Of a stretch of 42,102 nt of DNA, positions 34,982 through 42,102 are shown one piece after another (the stretch's first letter is position 1; every line of letters begins with the position of its first letter). The stretch lies in assembly GCF_963974515.1 (NCBI RefSeq), contig NZ_CAXBDD010000029.1, positions 1-42,102 on the forward strand, written 5' to 3'. This DNA is from Sunxiuqinia sp963974515 (lineage in GTDB: Bacteria; Bacteroidota; Bacteroidia; Bacteroidales; Prolixibacteraceae). A model generated the notes under the pieces. The model was not told the DNA's origin and searched no databases. It saw only the letters and a list, made by a program, of their open reading frames with translations. The translations under genes and the position numbers were made by a program.

Positions 34982-35086
34982 CCCGCGATGCGTCCTAATT
35001 CCCGCCTGATGCACCGGAACAACCGCCCGATATAGCGGAATGACCTCTCGATGAATCAGAATAACTGCCTGACGTATCTGAAATAA
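34982..35086. repeat. Degenerate 21-bp tandem repeat, five units
   Basis: Units begin at 34982, 35003, 35024, 35045 and 35066, each exactly 21 bp with no spacer. Within the unit, C at position 3, GA at 6-7, C at 13 and AA at 16-17 are kept in all five; T8, G9, A11, G15, A20 and C21 are kept in four. The first unit is the most diverged. On the minus strand the units read in frame as seven-residue repeats with no internal stop (37 codons between stops) but no ATG; on the plus strand stops recur. Flanking sequence does not continue the pattern clearly. Confidence 0.75.
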
Positions 35087-35255
35087 GTGCCTTCATTCTA
35101 ACACACCTTACTGCCAACACAGCCTTCAATCAGTAAAAACCAAACCATTCAATCGGTATAGCCCAAAAATCTTCTCATATAAAAAAATACAACACTTCGA
35201 TCGGTTATCTTTTCAGAAAACATTTTTATAACATATTCGCCCAAATGCGGTGTCG

Positions 35256-35285
35256 TTGTTTGTTAAAAAATTATTACTAATTTTG
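35256..35285 (+). promoter_or_regulatory. Bacteroidota-type promoter of fusA2
   Basis: TTG (35256-35258), 19 nt, TAATTTTG (35278-35285), an exact match to TTG/TAnnTTTG. The expected start is near 35292, giving a leader of about 55 nt. Confidence 0.7.
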
Positions 35286-35346
35286 GTGACTTCCACAGGA
35301 AAATCAACCTTTAATACGTGTTTTAAACCAATAAAAAACTGACAAA

Positions 35347-37503
35347 ATGAAAATCTATAAAACAGATCAAATCCGCAACATCGCTCTAATTGGAAATGCT
35401 GGCAGTGGGAAAACCACCCTCGCAGAGGCCATGCTGTTCGAGGGTGGAGTAATCAACCGCCGGGGTGAAGTAACTGCCAAAAACACGGTATCGGACTACC
35501 AACCCATTGAGCAGGATTATGGCAACTCCGTTTTTTCAACTGTCCTCCACACCTTCAGCAACGACAAAAAAATTAACATCATTGACACACCGGGAATGGA
35601 CGATTTCCGCGGGAGTGTCGTGTCGGCACTTCACGTGGTTGGCAGCGCCATTGTTACGGTCAACACGCCGCACGGAATTGAAGCCGGAACCGAGTCAGTT
35701 TGCCGCTATACCGAAAAAGCAAAAAAACCGATGATTTTTGTGTTCAACCAACTGGATCACGAAAATGTCAACTTCGAACAAACGGTCGACCAGACCAAAA
35801 ACATCTTTGGCAATAAGGTCACCATCATCCAATACCCGATGAATGCAGGACCAGGCTTCGATTCGATTATCGATGTCCTCAAAATGAAATTGTATAAATA
35901 TCCGGTTGGCGGAGGCAAACCCGAAATACTGGATATTCCGGCCGACGAACAGGAACGGGCCGACCAATTGCACAACGAGCTGGTTGAAATGGCTGCCGAA
36001 AACGACGAGGCGCTCATGGAACTGTATTTCGAAAAAGGAAGTCTGAGCGAAGACGAAATGCGCCAGGGAATTAAGCTGGGCATGATCGACCGCAGCCTGT
36101 TTCCCATTTTCTGCACCGGCGCCAAACACAACATGGGCGTAGGCCGCCTGCTCGAATTCATCTCGAACATTACCCCATCGCCGGCCGAAGCGGTTGAAGT
36201 TCCCGAGATCACTGGTAAAGAAGTGAAAAAAGGCGAAAATGGACCAGCCTCGCTCTTTGTATTTAAAACCACCATTGAGCAACACGTGGGCGAAATTACC
36301 TACTTCAAGGTGATGAGCGGAACCATCAAGGAGGGAATGGACCTGATTATTGCAAAGAACGGGAACAAAGAACGCGTTTCTCAGTTATTCGTTTCGGCCG
36401 GAAAAAGCCGCACCAAGGTTGATGCCATGGTTGCCGGAGACATAGGAGCCACAGTGAAAATGAAAGATGTGGACGTGAACAACACCCTGAGCGAAAAGTC
36501 AGCCGGTTATAAATTTGCCGAAATCGTTTTCCCAACTTCAAGGCACACGGTAGCGCTAAAAGCAGTCAACGAGGCGGATGACGAAAAAGTCAGTGAAAGC
36601 TTCCAAAAACTGCACGATCAGGATCCAACATACCTCGTGGAATATTCGAAAGAACTGAAACAAATGCTGGTACACTGCCAGGGCGAATACCACCTCAACA
36701 CCTTAAAATGGTTTTACAACAACGAATTCAAAATCGATATTGAATTTCTGAAGCCAAGAATTCCTTATCGAGAAACCATCACCAAAATGGCACAGGCTGA
36801 CTACCGCCACAAAAAGCAATCGGGCGGAGCCGGGCAGTTTGGTGAAGTTCATATGATTATTGAGCCCTACATTGAAGGCGTTGATCCAAAAACGGTAGTC
36901 ACACTGAATGGCAAAGAGCAAAAACTCTCCCTTCGCGACACCCAGGAATATCCACTTCCGTGGGGCGGGAAACTACTTTTCCACAACTGCATTGTCGGGG
37001 GATCCATCGATGGACGCTTTCTGCCTGCCATTCTGAAAGGAATCATGGAAAAAATGGAAGAAGGACCACTCACCGGCTCCTACGCCCGCGACATCCGCGT
37101 ATATGTTTACGACGGGAAGATGCACCCGGTCGACTCCAACGAAATCTCCTTTAAGCTGGCCGGACGAAATGCTTTCTCCAAAGCCTTCAAGGAGGCTGGT
37201 CCAAAAATTCTGGAACCCATTTACAACCTCGAAGTTTTCGTACAAAGCGAACGCATGGGTGACGTCATGAGCGACCTGCAAGGACGTCGTGCCATAATTA
37301 TGGGCATGGGTAGTGAAAAGGGATTTGAAAAGATCAACGCTAAAGTCCCACTGAAGGAAATGCACAAATACATTACCGCACTCAGCTCAATTACTCAGGG
37401 ACGTGGAATTTTCTCCATCGCCTTTGATGGTTACGAAAAAGTACCGCAGGAAGTCCAGGATGAACTGCTGGCTACTTACGCGGCGGAACAAGAAGATGAT
37501 TAA
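35347..37503 (+). CDS. fusA2: EF-G paralogue with altered GTPase motifs (EF-G2 type)
   Basis: A 718-residue, full-length EF-G homologue (all five domains; domain IV block KMHPVDSNEISFK, domain V block SSITQGRGIFSIAF). The P-loop GNAGSGKT (16-23) is intact, but the G3 motif reads DTPGMDDF (80-87) with Met84 in place of the catalytic His, switch I reads EQDYGNSVFST in place of EQERGITITS, and G4 is NQLD (134-137) in place of NKMD. The family is known from Bacteroides, where an EF-G2 paralogue lacking GTPase activity was reported to support growth under carbon limitation and in the gut. It has its own promoter and terminator, so it is a single-gene unit regulated apart from the canonical fusA. 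Confidence 0.92.
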   Translation: MKIYKTDQIRNIALIGNAGSGKTTLAEAMLFEGGVINRRGEVTAKNTVSDYQPIEQDYGNSVFSTVLHTFSNDKKINIIDTPGMDDFRGSVVSALHVVGSAIVTVNTPHGIEAGTESVCRYTEKAKKPMIFVFNQLDHENVNFEQTVDQTKNIFGNKVTIIQYPMNAGPGFDSIIDVLKMKLYKYPVGGGKPEILDIPADEQERADQLHNELVEMAAENDEALMELYFEKGSLSEDEMRQGIKLGMIDRSLFPIFCTGAKHNMGVGRLLEFISNITPSPAEAVEVPEITGKEVKKGENGPASLFVFKTTIEQHVGEITYFKVMSGTIKEGMDLIIAKNGNKERVSQLFVSAGKSRTKVDAMVAGDIGATVKMKDVDVNNTLSEKSAGYKFAEIVFPTSRHTVALKAVNEADDEKVSESFQKLHDQDPTYLVEYSKELKQMLVHCQGEYHLNTLKWFYNNEFKIDIEFLKPRIPYRETITKMAQADYRHKKQSGGAGQFGEVHMIIEPYIEGVDPKTVVTLNGKEQKLSLRDTQEYPLPWGGKLLFHNCIVGGSIDGRFLPAILKGIMEKMEEGPLTGSYARDIRVYVYDGKMHPVDSNEISFKLAGRNAFSKAFKEAGPKILEPIYNLEVFVQSERMGDVMSDLQGRRAIIMGMGSEKGFEKINAKVPLKEMHKYITALSSITQGRGIFSIAFDGYEKVPQEVQDELLATYAAEQEDD

Positions 37504-37560
37504 ATAAAAAACCAATTCTAATCCTTTCATAACTAGTATGCCAAACTATTGATGAAAGCA

Positions 37561-37588
37561 CCCCGGATCAGCCAATCCGGGGTTTTTT
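37561..37588 (+). terminator. Rho-independent terminator of fusA2
   Basis: CCCCGGAT (37561-37568) pairs perfectly with ATCCGGGG (37575-37582) over a 6-nt loop and is followed by six T. It lies 57 nt after the fusA2 stop. Confidence 0.93.
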
Positions 37589-37637
37589 GTTTTCAAAAAA
37601 ATCTTTTACAACGAAATCACCTGTCAATAGCGCTTTT

Positions 37638-37659
37638 ATGCGCACAATCTGCGCATTTT
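37638..37659 (+). repeat. Compact hairpin of unknown role
   Basis: ATGCGCA (37638-37644) and TGCGCAT (37650-37656) are perfect 7-bp arms over a 5-nt loop, followed by TTTT. It may be a second, weak terminator or an RNA structure; it sits between the fusA2 terminator and the next gene. Confidence 0.5.
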
Positions 37660-37769
37660 CAAAACCAAGGCATACTCCTTTCCCTTACTCACATATCTCC
37701 TCGGATAGGTAAAAATACCCATTGTGCAGAATTATTTTGTGCCTTAAGTTTATTAACTGATACTGAAAG

Positions 37770-37801
37770 ATATCGAAATCTTCCTACTCAGGTTTCGATA
37801 T
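37770..37801. repeat. 9-bp inverted repeat upstream of the LruC lipoprotein gene
   Basis: ATATCGAAA (37770-37778) and TTTCGATAT (37793-37801) are perfect arms over 14 nt. Centre-to-centre spacing is 23 nt, about two helical turns, so it could be an operator for a dimeric regulator or a structure in the mRNA leader. Confidence 0.6.
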
Positions 37802-37862
37802 AAATCTTACGCTCAATGATTCGGTCAGCATCTCTGTTTATAAACTTAAAAAAGAACATTTT

Positions 37863-39176
37863 ATGAAAAGAAACATTTACAATTTCAACAAGGACATCAT
37901 TTTCATCATGTCCTTCTTGATGCTTGGCATGGTATTCAACGGTTGCGAAAAAAGCTATGATGAAGCTGTAACAACCGAGTTGTCTCTCAAAGACCACCAT
38001 ATCATGGTTGATCCATGCAAAGAGGTTTGTTTGGTAGCTGGACAACACATGTATGTTGGCAACGTTATGGTGGGTGAAGACGGTGGTGATCTCTACGTAA
38101 CCTTCAACATAACCGAAGCTGATGTCTATCTGCTGGAAACTCATGTTGATATTTTTCTTTCCGAAGAGCAATTCAAGGCGGATAAAAAGATTAGTAATGG
38201 AGGTGCAATTCCCGGAAAGTTTAATTTCAAAAAAAGCTGGAACGAATCCGATATGATGACCAGTTATACCGTGAAGATTCCTGCCAGCTATGTTGATGAG
38301 GTTACGGACGGTGCCAACTGCTTCTTTATTGCGACTCATGCAGCATTATCAAATGGAGAAACAGCATGGGGAGGCATTTGCGACGAAACAGACCAAGGCG
38401 TTTCATTGGGTAATGCCTTGCAATTCCCCGGAAGAAACTGGTCGGTCTATTTTGAATTCTGTCTGGACGAATGTGAAACAACGATTGATTTCACTTACGC
38501 TTGGGAAGACCTAATGAAAGATGGTGCAGATGGAAATGATGGGGACTACAATGACTTAGTCATTAAATCAGATGTGATTAAGACCTTGAGCGAACTAAAA
38601 ATTTCACTCTATGCATCCGCCAGGGGAGCTTCATATGACCACGCCTTCAAAATCAAAGTCCCAAAGATGGGCATTGTCGGTGGAATGAATGGTGTTTTTG
38701 GAGAAGCAGCCATTGATGAAGATGGGGATGACTACATCATCACCATATTTTCTAGTACAAAAGCCGCACTTCCCCAAGAAAACATCAATCCTTATCTATT
38801 TGCAGCCAATACCGTACGGACTGATATAACCTGCGAACCACATGCCACTGCTGAAATTATCATTTCTATTGATGGTGACTTTGTTTTTGATGAAACCATG
38901 CCCTACTACCCATTTATTACCGTTCATCCGGGAACTGCCAATGCGTATGACCTGAACATCTGGGAGCTGGATGTAATCAACGGGGACACATGGAAGGATG
39001 TTGGCGGAATAGAATATCCAAATGGAATCATCATTTCCGATGATTGGAAATGGCCTTACGAAAAAGCGCACATCACAACTGCTTATGCCGGATTCAAGAG
39101 CATAACTGAAGGATGGGATCCCGCCTGGGCTGTTTTAACCGACCCATCAAACGTTTTCGATGTTGTGTGTGAATAA
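37863..39176 (+). CDS. LruC-domain (DUF4842-like) surface lipoprotein
   Basis: A 437-residue protein with a charged start, a hydrophobic segment (about 11-25) and a lipobox-like FNGC with Cys28, so a probable lipoprotein. Residues about 55-205 form a beta-rich module (YVGNVMVGEDGGDLYVTFN, LLETHVDIFLSE, GGAIPGKFNF, FFIATHAAL, GETAWGG, FPGRNWSVYFEF) of a kind I have seen in secreted bacterial proteins but cannot name. Residues about 209-430 match LruC/DUF4842: YAWEDLMKDGADGNDGDYNDLVI (211-233), an acidic loop likely to bind Ca2+. It is a stand-alone gene with a terminator behind it. Likely surface exposed; ligand and role unknown. Confidence 0.75.
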   Translation: MKRNIYNFNKDIIFIMSFLMLGMVFNGCEKSYDEAVTTELSLKDHHIMVDPCKEVCLVAGQHMYVGNVMVGEDGGDLYVTFNITEADVYLLETHVDIFLSEEQFKADKKISNGGAIPGKFNFKKSWNESDMMTSYTVKIPASYVDEVTDGANCFFIATHAALSNGETAWGGICDETDQGVSLGNALQFPGRNWSVYFEFCLDECETTIDFTYAWEDLMKDGADGNDGDYNDLVIKSDVIKTLSELKISLYASARGASYDHAFKIKVPKMGIVGGMNGVFGEAAIDEDGDDYIITIFSSTKAALPQENINPYLFAANTVRTDITCEPHATAEIIISIDGDFVFDETMPYYPFITVHPGTANAYDLNIWELDVINGDTWKDVGGIEYPNGIIISDDWKWPYEKAHITTAYAGFKSITEGWDPAWAVLTDPSNVFDVVCE

Positions 39177-39234
39177 CCTATAAACCTTAAATATTTTGAA
39201 CAATTCCCGATTTGATTATTCGACAAAAAACCAG

Positions 39235-39260
39235 ACAGGCAACCCAAAGTGGTTGCCTGT
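39235..39260. terminator. Bidirectional terminator between the lipoprotein gene and the glycosyltransferase cluster
   Basis: A perfect 10-bp stem (39235-39244 with 39251-39260) over a 6-nt loop. On the plus strand TTGCATTTT follows; on the minus strand a six-T run follows after four nt. It separates the two convergent genes. Confidence 0.85.
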
Positions 39261-39287
39261 TTGCATTTTGTAGCATTTATTTTGCCC

Positions 39288-40241
39288 CTATGACAAACAC
39301 TTCGCCTTAATCCACTCAATAGTCTTTCTAACTTCATACCTGACCCAGCTATCGAAACGCTTGACTACCAAATAGCGGCCAATCCGGATGTCCAATTTTT
39401 CATCAATATCGTCGATCTTCGAAATGTAAACTTTATCAGCCGGCAGATGGATCAAAAAATTGGACGTAAACGCCTTCCAGTGATTTTGAACATGCAAAGT
39501 TGGCTGACTCCAATAGCGGCTTATTCCATCAAACGAACTGACATCACAAACATAAACTCCTTTTCGCAAGAGGACTTCAATAGCCACTGATACAAGCACT
39601 TCGTCACCCTGGTGGTGAAAAGACTTGTACTTCTCAAAATAAGCTTCTTGTCTCAGTTTAATCTCGTCAGACAACTGTTCGTAAAAGGAACGATCTCCAC
39701 CTATAAATTCGCCTCCTGCCCAAATTCCAAGCGAAGATTCGCCCGGCATTAAGATCTCCTTATCTCTAATTAGTCGCTCCCGGCCATACGCCGGATACCG
39801 CCGATTGGTGACATTATAATAGACTGGAATTTTGTTCTCAATACAGTTCCATAGATTTTGCGGAATCGGATTCAGGCACAAAACATCGTTATCGATCAAA
39901 ATCGCGTATTCTCCCTTGTCATCGCGCGATTTGAAGTAGTCAATCACATCAATTTTATAATGCGCCGAATAAAATTCAACATCTCTCGGAATTATTAGAC
40001 TAAACGGAATTTCAACAACAGACAAGCCGACAGAATTTCGCTCAATGTAATCTTTCTGGTTGGTAAGCACTGTCAATTCGCAGGAAGTAAAAAAAGCCAA
40101 GGACTTGGCCAAAACCTCACAGCAACGAATATAGGTTCTGATTTGCTTTTCGAAATCACCTTTAATCCCGTTGACTGATCCTGCCTCTCGCTCGGTATCA
40201 ATGTAGAGTAATGTGTAAAACCTGAAATTCTTCATCAGCAC
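39288..40241 (-). CDS. Putative glycosyltransferase of the nucleotide-diphospho-sugar fold, family not recognised
   Basis: A 317-residue soluble protein. The segment EYAILIDNDVLCLNPIP (from residue 111) has a DxD motif (Asp117-Asn118-Asp119) after a hydrophobic strand, as in GT-A enzymes that hold a nucleotide sugar through a metal. A GGEFIGG turn (176-182) and FHHQGDEVLVS further on look like the acceptor side of GT8-like enzymes. I could not match it to a named family. It is the last gene of the cluster, 60 nt after the GT4 gene, ending near the terminator. The start could be the first Met (40241) or the third residue Met. Confidence 0.6.
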   Translation of the reverse strand: MLMKNFRFYTLLYIDTEREAGSVNGIKGDFEKQIRTYIRCCEVLAKSLAFFTSCELTVLTNQKDYIERNSVGLSVVEIPFSLIIPRDVEFYSAHYKIDVIDYFKSRDDKGEYAILIDNDVLCLNPIPQNLWNCIENKIPVYYNVTNRRYPAYGRERLIRDKEILMPGESSLGIWAGGEFIGGDRSFYEQLSDEIKLRQEAYFEKYKSFHHQGDEVLVSVAIEVLLRKGVYVCDVSSFDGISRYWSQPTLHVQNHWKAFTSNFLIHLPADKVYISKIDDIDEKLDIRIGRYLVVKRFDSWVRYEVRKTIEWIKAKCLS

Positions 40242-40301
40242 TTCTTAACAAGTATAAACTTTAAATCTTTCCGGATCTGCCATCGCAACAAAAAATCAAT
40301 T

Positions 40302-41411
40302 TCAGTCTACCAATAAGCGATCACATTCGTGCTGCAATATTTCAATCAGTCGATTTTCAAACTTCTCCTGCGTAAACTCGTTTTCATATTTTCGATACCC
40401 AGCTTCACCCATTCGTTTGCGCAGTTTTTCATTTTTTAGCAGCAGTTCCATCTTATCGGCCAAAGCCCCTACATCCCGCTGGGGTACAAGAAAACCTGTA
40501 ACACCATCGTCCACAATATCGGGAATTCCACCTTCAAACGTTGACACAACCGGCAAGCGGTATTGCATCGCTTCAGCATTCACCAGCCCAAATGTTTCAG
40601 CATTATAGTAGGTTGGAAAAACAAAGAGATCGGCATTTCTGAAAACCAAGTCCTTCTCTGAGGCAAACTTACTGCCGACATAACGGACATGCTCTGCTAA
40701 ATCGAGCAAACGAATCATCTCATTGAGCTGGGTTCCCGAGATATCACCATCGCCTCCTGCAATGGTACACTGAAAGGAGCAATGCCGATCTTTCAACAAC
40801 ACGCAGGCTTCCAAAAGAATAACTACCCCCTTTGACTTGATCAAATTTGAAAGGAACAAGATCCGTGGAATGACATTCTTTCTGTCCGAAACCTCACCAG
40901 CAGTGCGCGGCACCCCATTGGGGCAAACCTCCACCTGATCTGGCGCCACGTAAGTAGCAATATCTGAAAAAAGATGCTTCGACAAAATGATCACCTTGGA
41001 GTCTTTAAAGGCAAAGTCAAACAACCTTCGATAGAACGAGTTGTTTTCTTTCTGCGCAAAACCCTTGTTATGAAGATGATAAACCAGTCGAACACGGAAA
41101 ACTTTTAGAAGAACGATGAATATGAAATCCTTGAAAAACGCGGTTCCGGTTGTTGTCAGAGCAAAATAGCACACGTCGGGTTTCTTTTGAAGCAACATTG
41201 TGACCATTTGATACGAGATCTTTAGGACCTTAAACATTTTGGACACCGACAGATTCCCTGAATCGTTCACCTCACTCGACAATAACAAATTAATGTAGCG
41301 CCCATTGAAAGCTTCGTTTATTTTGCTACTTTCTTTAATCGACAAACCGACAACGGCTGATCCATGTATAGCAGGAGGAAGGTGAAGGAAGAATAGAACG
41401 TCAGGCTTCAT
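40302..41411 (-). CDS. GT4-family glycosyltransferase (GT-B fold)
   Basis: A 369-residue enzyme. The N-terminal Rossmann half starts DVLFFLHLPPAIHGSAVVG, a donor-glycan entry block, and the C-terminal half has RILFLSNLIKSKGVVILLEA and the EX7E motif (Glu272 to Glu280, ETFGLVNAE) followed by PVVSTFEGGIPDIVDDGVTG. It would transfer a sugar from an NDP-sugar to a growing surface glycan at the inner face of the membrane. It starts 1 nt after the stop of the preceding gene, so it is in the same operon. The sugar is unknown. Confidence 0.92.
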   Translation of the reverse strand: MKPDVLFFLHLPPAIHGSAVVGLSIKESSKINEAFNGRYINLLLSSEVNDSGNLSVSKMFKVLKISYQMVTMLLQKKPDVCYFALTTTGTAFFKDFIFIVLLKVFRVRLVYHLHNKGFAQKENNSFYRRLFDFAFKDSKVIILSKHLFSDIATYVAPDQVEVCPNGVPRTAGEVSDRKNVIPRILFLSNLIKSKGVVILLEACVLLKDRHCSFQCTIAGGDGDISGTQLNEMIRLLDLAEHVRYVGSKFASEKDLVFRNADLFVFPTYYNAETFGLVNAEAMQYRLPVVSTFEGGIPDIVDDGVTGFLVPQRDVGALADKMELLLKNEKLRKRMGEAGYRKYENEFTQEKFENRLIEILQHECDRLLVD

Positions 41412-41412
41412 A

Positions 41413-42102
41413 TCACACGAATTTGAATTTTTCAGACAGACGCGTCTTCAAAGAGAACTTTTCCCGGAACTCTTTGGCCAACACTGGCTCCAGACAAGGC
41501 TGCGGATCGAAGATAAATTCAGTCTTCAATTCCTCATCCAATTTGCAAATAAAACGCTGGCTACTTCTTGTATGCGTCGCTTCACTGCCAAACCCGATGC
41601 TTTTCAATTTTGACTTACTTGGAAAAACAGTCAATAAATCCTTCTCGAATTGACAGTAGCCCAACCGAATTGCCCAGGAATCCAATCGCCCATTCATTTG
41701 CTTCCAGAGCATGTAGGGCATGTCCATTCCTCCACGCATAAATTGAACTTGCCTAAGAAAGTCCCATCTAAACGAACGATAGCTTTTCATATCCCAATCA
41801 ACCAATTCCCAACGATCCTTCCAAATACCCCAACCCCACGAGGCAGCTCGGTAGCCAAGGTAAAAATCAGGCTCGTAATCCTTTAGGGATGGCAAATCCA
41901 TGGAGTATCCTGAGATACTCATAATCTTTGGATGATCTTGGTAGTAATCCAGTGCCTGATTGAGAAAGTTTAGAAAGTTTGGCGTGGTAATCAAATCGTC
42001 TTCCAGAACAATCACTTTTCCATATTGCTGAACGATTCGGGAAACACCGGCGATAATTGAACTTGCTAAACCCCGGTTGATGGGCGATTCTTCAATTGAA
42101 AC
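41413..42102 (-). CDS. Glycosyltransferase-like protein (GT-A fold), 5' part cut by window edge
   Basis: The frame is open from the window end to the stop at 41413, so at least 229 residues are present and the start lies outside. The frame upstream of the GTG at 42015 is also coding-like: it reads SPINRGLASSIIAGVSRIV before VIVLEDDLITTPNFLNFL, the usual entry to the metal-binding EDD motif of this family. The GWGIWKDRWE segment follows. A GTG start at 42015 would remove these residues and is unlikely. It belongs to the same operon as the GT4 gene, part of a lipopolysaccharide or capsule locus that continues past the window. Confidence 0.85.
   Translation of the reverse strand, partial: VSIEESPINRGLASSIIAGVSRIVQQYGKVIVLEDDLITTPNFLNFLNQALDYYQDHPKIMSISGYSMDLPSLKDYEPDFYLGYRAASWGWGIWKDRWELVDWDMKSYRSFRWDFLRQVQFMRGGMDMPYMLWKQMNGRLDSWAIRLGYCQFEKDLLTVFPSKSKLKSIGFGSEATHTRSSQRFICKLDEELKTEFIFDPQPCLEPVLAKEFREKFSLKTRLSEKFKFV

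Larger units (their letters stand above)
34890..35346. other. 457-nt divergent intergenic region with tandem repeats and the fusA2 promoter
   Basis: No gene was found here on either strand. It holds a 21-bp degenerate tandem repeat (34982-35086) and the fusA2 promoter (35256-35285). I saw no TTG/TAnnTTTG promoter for the minus-strand exporter gene in the 92 nt before it, and no double-glycine precursor frame. Confidence 0.7.
37504..37862. other. 359-nt intergenic region with terminator and two further inverted repeats
   Basis: No gene is seen. Contents in order: the fusA2 terminator (37561-37588), a compact hairpin (37638-37659) and a 9-bp inverted repeat (37770-37801) about 60 nt before the lipoprotein ATG. 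I saw no clear TTG/TAnnTTTG promoter; TTATTTTG near 37731 is one mismatch away and lacks a good -33 box. Confidence 0.65.

Noticed and set aside
34982..35086. CRISPR array
   Set aside because: Units are contiguous without unique spacers, diverge strongly from each other, and no cas gene is present.
34979..35095. Small minus-strand protein made of seven-residue repeats
   Set aside because: The 37-codon open stretch has no ATG and no ribosome-binding site, and both ends are stops. It is noted only as a feature of the repeat.
35695..36285. Minus-strand frame of 196 codons
   Set aside because: It is the mirror of the fusA2 G domain region; no recognisable product.

Overview
The window comes from a member of the Bacteroidota, probably class Bacteroidia (a Marinilabiliales/Prolixibacter-like lineage is my best guess). 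The support is: promoters of the Bacteroidota type (TTG, then 18-20 nt, then TAnnTTTG), generally weak Shine-Dalgarno sequences, the order parA-parB-DUF5683-LysM lytic transglycosylase, a ribosomal protein L17 with a long acidic tail, an LruC-type lipoprotein and a second EF-G of the Bacteroides EF-G2 kind. The genus is inference; no rRNA or tRNA gene was seen.

Layout. (1) 1-13.3 kb, all on the minus strand: the N-terminal part of an MBOAT acyltransferase, translationally coupled to an SGNH/GDSL protein; a LysM lytic transglycosylase; a DUF5683 membrane protein; ParB and ParA; a heptose-phosphate kinase-like PfkB enzyme; PriA; an OmpA-family outer-membrane protein; and the ABC-F protein EttA. 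(2) 13.4-13.8 kb: a lone receiver-domain response regulator on the plus strand, meeting the ribosomal cluster head-on at a shared bidirectional terminator. (3) 13.9-31.1 kb, minus strand: the fused str-S10-spc-alpha superoperon (rpsL to rplQ, with fusA, secY, infA and rpoA), complete except that map and adk are missing around secY. Two tandem Bacteroidota promoters precede rpsL. (4) 31.2-34.9 kb, minus strand: a C39-peptidase ABC exporter followed by its HlyD-type adaptor. (5) 34.9-35.35 kb: a 457-bp divergent intergenic region with five units of a degenerate 21-bp tandem repeat and the fusA2 promoter. (6) 35.3-39.2 kb, plus strand: an EF-G paralogue with altered GTPase motifs, an intergenic region rich in inverted repeats, and an LruC-domain lipoprotein. 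(7) 39.3-42.1 kb, minus strand: the end of a surface-polysaccharide glycosyltransferase cluster that continues beyond the window.

How they fit together. The left end is about the cell envelope and chromosome partition: peptidoglycan cleavage, a possible O-acetylation pair, heptose activation, the outer-membrane/peptidoglycan anchor and ParAB. The centre is translation (ribosomal proteins, EF-G, EttA, IF-1) plus protein export (SecY). The right end is secretion and the cell surface. The least explained items are the 21-bp repeat array at 34982-35086, the altered EF-G paralogue, the inverted-repeat leader of the LruC lipoprotein, and the C39 exporter without a visible substrate gene.
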